10,208 bases of DNA from an uncultured Oscillospiraceae bacterium (GTDB lineage: Bacteria; Bacillota; Clostridia; Oscillospirales; Oscillospiraceae). The DNA lies in assembly GCA_934661135.1 (NCBI GenBank), contig CAKUJA010000076.1, positions 1 through 10,208 of the forward strand. Reading direction: 5' to 3'. Made by a program: the position numbers and the translations under genes. The notes beneath the pieces are model-generated. The model was not told the origin of the DNA and ran no database searches. It worked only from the letters and a program-made list of their open reading frames with translations. How positions within the stretch are numbered: the first letter of the stretch is position 1; every line of letters begins with the position of its first letter. This document shows, piece after piece, positions 1 through 5,747 of this stretch.

Positions 1-215
1 GAGTTTGCGTCCATGACGATATACTTGTCTTTGGGGGAACGGCCGGTGTAGATACCGGTCATGACATTGACCGCCCCCAGCTCGCTGACCTGGCCGACTT
101 CGTAGCCTTCCAGACCGGGCTTGGTTTCCTCGGCGAACAGAGCCTCGTAGGAGGGGTTGCGGATGATCTCGGTTGCGCCGGAGATCCCATACTTTTCCAG
201 ATTCAATTCAGCCAT
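1..215 (-). CDS. pckA: Phosphoenolpyruvate carboxykinase (ATP), N-terminal part
   Basis: The first 71 codons of an ATP-dependent PEP carboxykinase are present; the rest lies beyond the left edge. The family interconverts oxaloacetate + ATP with PEP + CO2 + ADP in the cytosol; in fermentative clostridia it can run in either direction. The protein begins MAELNLEKYGISGATEI and carries the family signature TGIYTGRSPKDKYIV at residues 53-67; its Arg59 corresponds to the substrate-binding arginine of the TGRSPKDK motif in the E. coli enzyme (established family knowledge, aligned by eye). The ATG at 215 is preceded by an AAGAGG ribosome binding site and matches the usual family N-terminus. It stands alone behind its own promoter, downstream of the terminator of the transporter operon. 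The long AT-rich leader with inverted repeats suggests regulation. The catalytic and nucleotide-binding domains cannot be checked here. Confidence 0.95.
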   Translation of the reverse strand, partial: MAELNLEKYGISGATEIIRNPSYEALFAEETKPGLEGYEVGQVSELGAVNVMTGIYTGRSPKDKYIVMDAN

Positions 216-245
216 CAAAAAAACCTCTTTTCTAAAGTATTTCCT

Positions 246-291
246 TCTCAAAAGCTTGAGATAAGTTTTCTCAAATTGGGACAAACCCAAT
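246..291 (-). promoter_or_regulatory. Inverted repeats in the pckA leader
   Basis: Between the likely pckA promoter and start codon there are three alternating complementary hexamers: TCTCAA at 246-251, TTGAGA at 256-261 and TCTCAA at 269-274. The middle copy can pair with either neighbour, giving mutually exclusive short hairpins. Next to them is a third inverted repeat, ATTGGG 275-280 with CCCAAT 286-291. They lie downstream of the -10 box, so they would be in the 5' untranslated RNA or act as a roadblock operator. No known riboswitch or operator consensus (such as the CcpA cre site) is recognised. Function is inference. Confidence 0.4.
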
Positions 292-305
292 CCTCACCAA
301 ATAGC

Positions 306-314
306 AGTATAGCA
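306..314 (-). promoter_or_regulatory. pckA promoter, extended -10
   Basis: On the minus strand TGCTATACT forms a TGn extended -10 element (hexamer TATACT at 306-311). The hexamer 17 bp upstream, TAGAAA at 329-334, is a poor -35, which is typical of promoters relying on the TGn extension. An overlapping alternative is TTGGTA-16 bp-TATGCT. The start codon is about 90 bp further on, leaving a leader that contains the inverted repeats at 246-291. Confidence 0.6.
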
Positions 315-455
315 TAATTTTGCAAGAATTTCTACCAAAAAAATCGTTGATTTTTGTTTTTATGGATTCTGCCGGTTTCGTGACTATTCTGTCCGATTTT
401 TGCGTTTCAAATCTGCCATTTCGCACAAATCCAACATTTTTTGCCGCCGCACCCA

Positions 456-489
456 TGCAAAACGCCGCCGGCCTTCCGGCCGGCGGCGT
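456..489 (-). terminator. Rho-independent terminator of the dapF-symporter operon
   Basis: There is a perfect 12-bp GC-only-type stem, 462-473 with 478-489, closed by a GGAA tetraloop on the minus strand and followed by a short T tract (TTTT) on that strand. It begins 15 bp after the symporter stop codon. It separates this operon from pckA, which therefore needs its own promoter. The downstream 335-455 stretch holds no gene that I can support. Confidence 0.85.
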
Positions 490-504
490 CGCAATTGCTT
501 CCGA

Positions 505-1785
505 TCACTCTGCTTTTGCCTTATGAAGCTGCTTTTGCAGCCAGTCCTTGCCGTCCACAAAGCGGGCGACAATGAAGGAGACAACGTAATCCCCGGCGGA
601 GTTGACCATCGTCGCAGGCGGGTCAACCAGATTCCCGAGCGCCAGCGCAATCGGGAACGCAACCGCCAACTGATCCGGGAAGAAGATCGAGCAGAGCACC
701 AGCTCGCCCGTGCCGCCGCCGCCCGGGATGCCGCTCATCGCAACCGACGAGAACACCGCCACGACAATCGCCAGCAGTGCGCGCCCCGTGGTGAAATCCT
801 GACCGAACATTCCAAACAAAAATGCGACCTTGATAATCGCTGACATGGCCGAGCCGTCCATGTGCATTGTCGCACCCATCGGAACGACAATATTCGAGAC
901 GTCCTTCGGAAGGCCCGTCTCCTCCGCGACCTCCATGTTCGTCGGGATCGTCGCGACCGAGGAGCACGTGCCGAAGCTCATCGCCGCCGGGCGGAACAGC
1001 TTGGAGAACATAATCTTTGCCGCGCCCTTGCCGCCGCCGAAGCGCGCGTAGACCGGGAAAGAGAGGAACATATAGACAAAGCTCAGAATGTAGTAGATCG
1101 CAATCGCGCGGCCGTAATCGCCGATAATGTCAGAGCCATGATAGGCGATCAGATACGCAAAGAAGCCGAAGAAACCAATCGGCGCATAGTAGGTGATGAT
1201 CTTGAACGTTTTCATGATGCAGTTCGTCACGTCCTCGAGCAGCTTCGCCGTCTTGGTCTCCGCGCCGCCCGCCATCTGAATGCCAAACCCAAACAGCACC
1301 GCCGCCACAATCAGCGGCAAAATCGCTCTGCGGCTCCAAAGCTCCGTAAAGTCCGGCTTGGTGAAGAAGTTGACGATCATGTCGGCCACGCCGAGCGTTC
1401 CGCCGACCTCGCCCTCAATCATCGCATACTCCCCGGTCACCGGCGGAATCAGCAGCACCGTCACATACATGATGACCGCTGCAATGGCCGCCGTGGCAAA
1501 GAACGTCGCAATCGTGACGCCCATGATCTTGCCCGCGCGCTTCGCGCTGCGCATATTCGCAATCGACGACGAAATCGAACAGAACACCGTCGGCACCGCG
1601 ATGCAGAACATCAGATTCAAAAACACCGTGCCCAGCGGTTCAAGCACCGTCGCGCCCTTGGCGACAATCTCGCCGGACACATCCTTCGTTGCCGGCCAGA
1701 TTGCTCCAACCGCGCAGCCGGCCACAATGCCCGCCAGCATACAGATCAGAAAACCGTAATTCTTCCAAAAGCTCCCCTTTTTCAT
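505..1785 (-). CDS. Dicarboxylate/amino acid:cation symporter (DAACS/SDF family)
   Basis: A 426-residue secondary transporter of the glutamate-transporter fold (GltPh/GltP/DctA family), an integral inner-membrane protein that couples substrate uptake to Na+ or H+. Visible landmarks by eye: helical hairpin 1 with FGTCSSVATIP at 271-281; the TM7 motif GATMHMDGSA at 304-313; hairpin 2 with SGIPGGGGTGE at 351-361; and TM8 DPPATMVNSAGD at 388-399. Aligned to GltPh, the TM8 Asp, Thr, Asn and Asp are kept, but the substrate-carboxylate arginine (GltPh Arg397) is Ala391 and the hairpin-1 arginine (Arg276) is Cys274; the TM7 Asn of NMDGT is His. This argues that the substrate may not be an acidic amino acid, so no gene symbol is given. 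The ATG at 1785 is chosen because GAGGAGAG lies just upstream; the open frame extends 22 codons further but has no such site. It follows dapF by 19 bp and ends at a strong terminator, so the two are co-transcribed. Confidence 0.92.
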   Translation of the reverse strand: MKKGSFWKNYGFLICMLAGIVAGCAVGAIWPATKDVSGEIVAKGATVLEPLGTVFLNLMFCIAVPTVFCSISSSIANMRSAKRAGKIMGVTIATFFATAAIAAVIMYVTVLLIPPVTGEYAMIEGEVGGTLGVADMIVNFFTKPDFTELWSRRAILPLIVAAVLFGFGIQMAGGAETKTAKLLEDVTNCIMKTFKIITYYAPIGFFGFFAYLIAYHGSDIIGDYGRAIAIYYILSFVYMFLSFPVYARFGGGKGAAKIMFSKLFRPAAMSFGTCSSVATIPTNMEVAEETGLPKDVSNIVVPMGATMHMDGSAMSAIIKVAFLFGMFGQDFTTGRALLAIVVAVFSSVAMSGIPGGGGTGELVLCSIFFPDQLAVAFPIALALGNLVDPPATMVNSAGDYVVSFIVARFVDGKDWLQKQLHKAKAE

Positions 1786-1804
1786 GCTTCTCTCCTCAAC
1801 TTTC

Positions 1805-2644
1805 TTAAAATTCCAGTAACTCCTGTCCGATTTCCCCGGTACAGGCCACAACTGTCGGCCCGGTCAAAAGCAGGCCGCAGGCGCGCCCATTCTCCATGGT
1901 CACGTCCATTCGCAGCGTGCCGCCCGCCGTTTCCACACGCACCGCCTTGCCGCTCACGCGGCCGCTCTGCGTCAAAACCGCCGCAACGGAACCCGTTCCT
2001 GTGCCGCAAGCCAGCGTAAAATCCTCCACGCCGCGCTCATATGTTTTCTCCAAAAGCGTATCCGTTCCGACCATTTCGTAGAAGTTGACGTTTGCGCCCT
2101 TCGGCAGCGCCGGATGGTAGCGCAGCTTCCGCCCAAGCGCGCGCAGCGCGTTCTCGTCGCAGTCCGCGAGCTGCGGATATTCCACGGTCAGGTGCGGAAT
2201 GCCGGGATTGCCGAGCACAACATAGCCGCAGCGGTAGGTCTTGCCGTCTACCTCCAGCAGCTTTTCCACGTCCAGTACAGAGGGGTCGTTGAGCCGGATT
2301 CGAAATTCCGTGCGGCTCTGCCGCCACCCGGTCACCAGTCCCGCCGTTGTCTCCACGCGGACGGTATCGCCCGCATAGCCGCGCTCACAGGCATAGCGGC
2401 AGACGCAGCGCGCGCCATTGCCGCACATCTCGCCGAGCGAACCATCGGAGTTATAAAACCGCATCGCCAGATCCGCGTCGCCCTGCGGTTTTGCGAGGAT
2501 CATCAGTCCGTCCGCCCCAATTCCGCGCCGCCGGTCGCAAAGGCGCACCGCAAGCTGTGCCGCATCCGCCCACGGCAGCGGCTCCGCAATCGTATCGAGC
2601 ACGATGAAGTCATTGCCCGCGCCGTTCATCTTTGTAAATCGCAC
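1805..2644 (-). CDS. dapF: Diaminopimelate epimerase
   Basis: DapF converts LL-diaminopimelate to meso-diaminopimelate, the precursor of lysine and of peptidoglycan cross-links, in the cytosol without a cofactor. The 279-residue protein has the family N-terminus FTKMNGAGNDF (3-13) and both catalytic cysteines: Cys74 in GEMCGNGARC and Cys213 in LACGTGTGS. Length matches the family. I place the start at the GTG at 2644: GGAGGG lies seven bases upstream and the protein then begins (M)RFTKMNGAGNDF as homologues do. An ATG 12 codons upstream (2680) overlaps the promoter -10 box, so it cannot be on the transcript. It is the first gene of a two-gene operon with the symporter; the functional link between the two is not known. 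Confidence 0.96.
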   Translation of the reverse strand: MRFTKMNGAGNDFIVLDTIAEPLPWADAAQLAVRLCDRRRGIGADGLMILAKPQGDADLAMRFYNSDGSLGEMCGNGARCVCRYACERGYAGDTVRVETTAGLVTGWRQSRTEFRIRLNDPSVLDVEKLLEVDGKTYRCGYVVLGNPGIPHLTVEYPQLADCDENALRALGRKLRYHPALPKGANVNFYEMVGTDTLLEKTYERGVEDFTLACGTGTGSVAAVLTQSGRVSGKAVRVETAGGTLRMDVTMENGRACGLLLTGPTVVACTGEIGQELLEF

Positions 2645-2678
2645 CGTCCAACCCTCCGGTTTCCAGTTTCTACATTCC

Positions 2679-2706
2679 ATTATAGCGGCGCAGCATCGGA
2701 AGTAAA
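2679..2706 (-). promoter_or_regulatory. dapF operon promoter
   Basis: On the minus strand TTTACT (2701-2706), a 16-bp spacer and a perfect TATAAT (2679-2684) form a sigma-A promoter. The transcript would start near 2672, giving a leader of under 30 bases before the GTG at 2644. Confidence 0.75.
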
Positions 2707-2732
2707 TGCAATTTCCTGCTAAAAAAATTGCA
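2707..2732. promoter_or_regulatory. Inverted repeat between divergent promoters (possible operator)
   Basis: TGCAATTT (2707-2714) and AAATTGCA (2725-2732) are perfect 8-bp inverted arms separated by 10 bp. The left arm abuts the -35 of the dapF promoter and the right arm ends 13 bp before the -35 of the zinc-ribbon gene promoter. The placement fits an operator for a dimeric regulator controlling either or both units. I recognise no regulator consensus, and short repeats in AT-rich DNA can occur by chance. Confidence 0.4.
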
Positions 2733-2745
2733 AAAAATGCTTCCG

Positions 2746-2774
2746 TTGACTTTCCTCCCCGCAGCCGCTACAAT
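2746..2774 (+). promoter_or_regulatory. Promoter of the zinc-ribbon membrane protein gene
   Basis: TTGACT (2746-2751), a 17-bp spacer and TACAAT (2769-2774) are each one base off the sigma-A consensus. This is one of the two best promoters in the window. It fires divergently from the dapF promoter. Confidence 0.85.
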
Positions 2775-2809
2775 AGGTATACTGTTAGAAAAAAGGTGGT
2801 ATGCGCTCT

Positions 2810-3406
2810 ATGCAAACCTGTTATAACTGCGGCAAACAGGTGGATGACAACGTGCTCATCTGCCCGGACTGCGGCGCACTCGTCCGTCGCTATGGCCGCC
2901 CGGAGCCGAATCAACCGCAGGAGCCGATTGCCGATCTTGCCTGGCAGCCGGAACCCACACCCACATCGCGAAAGCGTCCGCGCCGTTTCACAACCGGCAC
3001 GCGCGTCTGGCTCACGCTCTGCATCATCGTCGGTTGCTTCCAGCTCCTCACCTATTTCAATTTGTTCTATCTATACGCCAATCAGTCCTATCTGCCGCTC
3101 GTATTCGAGCAGTTCCCGGAGCTTTCTTACGTCTCCGACTTCCTTTCCCTGATGCTGCAAAACATCCGGCTCTATCTCTGGTTCTACATTCTGGCCGCCG
3201 CGCTGTATCTTATGAAGCTCGCCGGCCTGATCTGGTTTGCGGCCTCCGGTCGTCGGCGCGCGTTTTTTATGACCGCCACCGTAGCCGGTCTCATCTTCAT
3301 CCTTTCGATCATCACCGGCGGTCTGATGCAGGCAATCCTCCCTGCGGCAGATCTGCTGATTCTCTATCTGTTCCTCCGCAAAACCTGGCATACCCTCCCG
3401 CTTTAA
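2810..3406 (+). CDS. Zinc-ribbon, four-helix membrane protein of unknown function
   Basis: A 198-residue protein and the only clear plus-strand gene. Residues 4-21 form a CxxC-x10-CxxC zinc ribbon (Cys4, Cys7, Cys18, Cys21; CYNCGK...CPDCG). A proline-rich, charged linker follows (30-60), then about four hydrophobic helices near 64-88, 121-146, 152-172 and 174-190, ending with a short polar tail. The ribbon is expected in the cytoplasm. The start is taken at the ATG at 2810 because AAGGTGG (2793-2799) is well spaced for it; the in-frame ATG at 2801 is too close to that site. The N-terminal ribbon has the same spacing as that of the coiled-coil protein at 4715-5521, so the two may share a partner or assembly role; that is inference. 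The family is common in clostridia but I cannot assign an activity. Transcription probably ends at the hairpin at 3724-3757. Confidence 0.85.
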   Translation: MQTCYNCGKQVDDNVLICPDCGALVRRYGRPEPNQPQEPIADLAWQPEPTPTSRKRPRRFTTGTRVWLTLCIIVGCFQLLTYFNLFYLYANQSYLPLVFEQFPELSYVSDFLSLMLQNIRLYLWFYILAAALYLMKLAGLIWFAASGRRRAFFMTATVAGLIFILSIITGGLMQAILPAADLLILYLFLRKTWHTLPL

Positions 3407-3418
3407 CGCCCCACCCCC

Positions 3419-3611
3419 ATCCGCCCGCTTCCGCAATCTCCCCCAGCACCCGTAGGGGCGGACGACTTTGCGCAGCCGTTAGCGACGAAGGAGCTTTACG
3501 GATGCGGCATACCCCTTGCGGGTACTGTCCGCCCGCTTCTTCCAGTTTCCTCCGCACCATGTAGGGGCGGACGACTCTGTCCGCCCGCTTTTTCCGGTTT
3601 TCTCCGCACCC
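3419..3611 (+). repeat. REP-like palindromic repeat cluster, left locus
   Basis: Three units of a roughly 52-bp repeat start 13 bp after the zinc-ribbon gene. A degenerate tail (3419-3450) is followed by a unit at 3451-3558 and one at 3560-3611. Each full unit starts GTAGGGGCGGACGAC, continues TGTCCGCCCGCTT and ends near CTCCGCACC. The GGGCGGAC/GTCCGCCC arms form an 8-bp stem. The unit at 3451-3558 has 59 bp (3467-3525) in place of the 2-bp loop tip. The same unit occurs three times at 9818-9972. No protein is encoded; such units are dispersed in genomes of this kind, probably spreading as non-autonomous elements (inference). Confidence 0.8.
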
Positions 3612-3710
3612 AAAGGAACGCTTTTTTGAACCCGTTCTTTTCTTTCTGACGGAGAAAGAAAAGAACGGGGGTGCAAAGATCTTCTCCTCCTGAAGGAGAA
3701 TCCGAACCCC
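3612..3710 (+). repeat. GAAAG-type long hairpin repeat, copy 1
   Basis: The sequence CGCTTTTTTGAACCCG leads into a perfect 17-bp stem, 3631-3647 with 3653-3669, with a 5-base loop (GACGG). The arms are pyrimidine- and purine-rich (TTCTTTTCTTTCT / AGAAAGAAAAGAA). A smaller 7-bp hairpin follows (3682-3688 with 3694-3700). Copies of the long hairpin and its leader recur at 9647-9704 and 9973-10028. It directly follows the REP-like units here and at the right locus, in the same order and orientation. Confidence 0.8.
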
Positions 3711-3723
3711 CATATAAAATAGA

Positions 3724-3764
3724 AGCCGCCGCAGCAAGCTCCCTTGCTGCGGCGGCTCTTTTTC
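3724..3764. terminator. Bidirectional terminator between convergent genes
   Basis: A perfect 15-bp stem, 3724-3738 with 3743-3757, with a CTCC loop. On the plus strand it is followed by CTTTTTCTT and on the minus strand by TCTATTTTAT. It lies between the plus-strand zinc-ribbon gene and the minus-strand AEC transporter gene, whose stop codon is 22 bp away, and can serve both. Confidence 0.85.
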
Positions 3765-3778
3765 TTAATTCGATTCTC

Positions 3779-4696
3779 TCAAAACAGCAGCGACATCATC
3801 GCCGGAATGCTCGCCAGCGCAATCATCGTGGAAAGGAACACACCGCTCGAGCCGACCTGTTCGTCCCTGCCAAACTGATAACAGAGAATCGTCGTATTGG
3901 TCGCCACCGGCATACACTGCGCCAGCACCACGGTACTGAGCATCAGCGGACTTGTCACAATCCCGCGCAGCGCCGCCCAAACCGCCAACGGCAGCAGCAT
4001 GAGCTTCACGATGCAAAGTACATAGATACGCCAGTTCCCAAAAATCGTGCGCGCCGAGATCTGCGCCAGCGAGACGCCGATAATCAGCATCGCGATCGGA
4101 CTGGTCAGATTGCCGACATAGTTCGCCGCCTGCGCCGCAATCGGCGGCAGCGACAATCCGGACAGGTAAATCCCATAGGCCAGCAGCGAGCTGAACACAC
4201 ACGGCCGCAGCAAAAACCGCCACGAAAAGTGAAACCGGTCACCGCCCTCCATCAGATGCGCGCCGTATGTCCAGCACACAAGCTGAAAGCAGAGCACGGA
4301 GATCGTAATGCAGAACTTGGCGCTGACGCCGAGCAGCGCCTCCGCCAGCGGATAACCAAGGAACCCGACGTTGGAGAATACCAGCATAAACTGATAGACC
4401 CGCCGATCCTGCTCCGGCGCCCGCAGCAGCCGTGCCAGCAGCCACCCCACCAAAATCAGCGCCACATAGCAGGCGGCGTTGATTCCTGTCAGCTCCAACA
4501 CCTGCAAATTCGTCAGCAGGCGTTCGCTCACCATGACAGACGCCAAAATCTGCAGCGGGTTGGTCACGTTGACCACGAGCGACGAGAGCATCTTGTTGCT
4601 GTTCTGGTTCAATACGCCGCATTTTGCCGCGATAAATCCAACAGCCAGTGTAAAAAACAGCAAAATCAGCTTATTAATCAGCGCGGAAATATCCAT
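3779..4696 (-). CDS. AEC family transporter (auxin efflux carrier / malate permease type)
   Basis: A 305-residue, highly hydrophobic protein matching the AEC (Mem_trans, PF03547) family, ten-helix inner-membrane carriers with substrates such as malate or other organic anions. Recognisable features are the N-terminal segment GFIAAKCGVLNQNSNK (20-35) followed by the VVNVTNPLQI helix, the central LTSPIAMLIIGVSLAQI segment, and the C-terminal MPVATNTTILCYQFGRD followed by a final SIPAM helix. Length is normal, with no frame break. The ATG at 4696 has GAGAGG nine bases upstream. It begins 18 bp after the stop codon of the coiled-coil protein gene, so it is the distal gene of a two-gene operon expressed from the promoter at 5555-5583. 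The substrate cannot be inferred from sequence alone. Confidence 0.9.
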   Translation of the reverse strand: MDISALINKLILLFFTLAVGFIAAKCGVLNQNSNKMLSSLVVNVTNPLQILASVMVSERLLTNLQVLELTGINAACYVALILVGWLLARLLRAPEQDRRVYQFMLVFSNVGFLGYPLAEALLGVSAKFCITISVLCFQLVCWTYGAHLMEGGDRFHFSWRFLLRPCVFSSLLAYGIYLSGLSLPPIAAQAANYVGNLTSPIAMLIIGVSLAQISARTIFGNWRIYVLCIVKLMLLPLAVWAALRGIVTSPLMLSTVVLAQCMPVATNTTILCYQFGRDEQVGSSGVFLSTMIALASIPAMMSLLF

Positions 4697-4714
4697 GTCC
4701 CCTGCCCTCTCCCA

Positions 4715-5521
4715 TCATCCTCCGAAGCAATCCGAGCAGGGGGAGTATCCCTGTTTTTCCGCCAGTTTCCGACTGTATGCCCAGAAGTTTTTCTTCAAAA
4801 ATTTTGCGCAGTCGTATCTGTGGTATTTTCCGGTTCCGTCGTCCTCCACAAAGACCACGTAGCTGTCCATAAACTTGACCTTTTCCTGCTGCCGCGCATA
4901 GCGGCTCTCCAGGGTCTCATATTCCGTCTGAAGCGCGCTCAGCTCGTCCTCCAGCGACGCAGCCTGTTCCTCCAGAGCCGCCTTTTCCTCCACGGCCTGC
5001 GCCAGCTCCTTCTGCTGCTCTGTCAGGTCGTATTGCGACTGATTTGCCGAGCTCTGCGCCGAGCTGACGCTGTTCAAAAGCTCCTCGATCTGCCGCGCCT
5101 GCGCGCTTGCGTTGTCCTCCGCCTCCTGCAACTCCTGCGTCAGGTCGTCGATCTGCGTTTGCAGCGTATCAAGCTGCCGCTCCCGCTCCGTCAGATTCTC
5201 CTCCCACACGCGCAGGCTCCGCTGCCGCCGCGTCGTTCCCGCGAACTGCCATGCAGCCAATCCAATCCCCAGCACAGCCAGCACACAGGCCACAATCGTC
5301 AGCACATGGCTCTGCCGCTTCGGTGCCGGTGCGGCTGGCGCCTTCGGTGCCGCTGCGCGCGGCGCACGCGCCTGCGGCGCCGGTGTCTGCATCCGCCCCT
5401 GCGTCGCTGGAATTGCCGGCCGTGCCGCTGCGGATGCCGCATGGTCGAGATTCAAACTGCATTCCCGGCAAAAAAGTTCCCCATCCGGAATCGGCTTGCC
5501 GCATTTAATACAGGTCGTCAT
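4715..5521 (-). CDS. Zinc-ribbon / coiled-coil membrane protein with C-terminal HxxxC-CxxC motif
   Basis: A 268-residue protein of unknown function. An N-terminal zinc ribbon uses Cys4, Cys7, Cys18 and Cys21 (CIKCGK...CREC). An Ala/Pro-rich low-complexity linker (about 28-69) is followed by a single membrane helix at about 72-94 and a long Gln/Glu/Leu-rich coiled coil from about 100 to 218. A compact C-terminal module (about 222-268) has KYHRYDCAKF and GYSPCSDC: His234, Cys238, Cys262 and Cys265 could bind a second metal ion, similar to small HxxxC...CxxC domains found at the ends of Gram-positive surface proteins. Topology is probably ribbon in the cytoplasm and coiled coil outside, but positive residues flank both sides of the helix. 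The ATG at 5521 has GGAGG eight bases upstream; the open frame extends eight codons further without such a site. It is co-transcribed with the AEC transporter 18 bp downstream. Confidence 0.88.
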   Translation of the reverse strand: MTTCIKCGKPIPDGELFCRECSLNLDHAASAAARPAIPATQGRMQTPAPQARAPRAAAPKAPAAPAPKRQSHVLTIVACVLAVLGIGLAAWQFAGTTRRQRSLRVWEENLTERERQLDTLQTQIDDLTQELQEAEDNASAQARQIEELLNSVSSAQSSANQSQYDLTEQQKELAQAVEEKAALEEQAASLEDELSALQTEYETLESRYARQQEKVKFMDSYVVFVEDDGTGKYHRYDCAKFLKKNFWAYSRKLAEKQGYSPCSDCFGG

Positions 5522-5554
5522 AGGCTCGTCCTCCGCGTGTCTCATTCTGCGGTT

Positions 5555-5583
5555 ATCATATCATGCGCCGCGAAGATTGTAAA
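5555..5583 (-). promoter_or_regulatory. Promoter of the coiled-coil protein / AEC operon
   Basis: On the minus strand TTTACA (5578-5583), a 17-bp spacer and TATGAT (5555-5560) form a sigma-A promoter, reinforced by a TGn extension directly before the -10. The ATG lies 33 bases downstream of the -10. Confidence 0.85.
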
Positions 5584-5674
5584 GAAATGTCGGAGTTTTG
5601 CTACAAATTTCATCCTCTCCGGCTCTGAAAATGCAACTTCCGCAATAAGCCAGCCTTCTCCCTCAGGATAAACT

Positions 5675-5702
5675 GTGCGGCGCCAAACCCTCGGCGCCGC
5701 AC
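5675..5702 (-). terminator. Probable terminator of the DUF4097 gene
   Basis: GTGCGGCGCC (5675-5684) and GGCGCCGCAC (5693-5702) form a perfect 10-bp stem with an 8-base loop, 45 bp beyond the stop codon of the gene at 5748. The T tract on the minus strand is short (AGTTTATCC), so termination may be partial. Confidence 0.6.
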
Positions 5703-5747
5703 GCTTCTGTTTTCTGATTGTTTGATGCGTTCCGTCTCGCTCCCGCG

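Noticed and set aside
862..2019. A 385-codon open frame on the plus strand
   Set aside because: It is antisense to the symporter and the end of dapF; its Arg/His-rich composition is that of a shadow frame.
2645..2680. ATG at 2680 as the start of dapF
   Set aside because: It overlaps the TATAAT -10 box and lacks a ribosome binding site; the GTG at 2644 has GGAGGG and matches the family N-terminus.
3671..5671. A 666-codon open frame on the plus strand
   Set aside because: It lies antisense to the AEC transporter and the coiled-coil protein, both well supported by family motifs and ribosome binding sites. Its translation is rich in Arg, His and Gln without domains, as expected for the complement of GC-rich codons.
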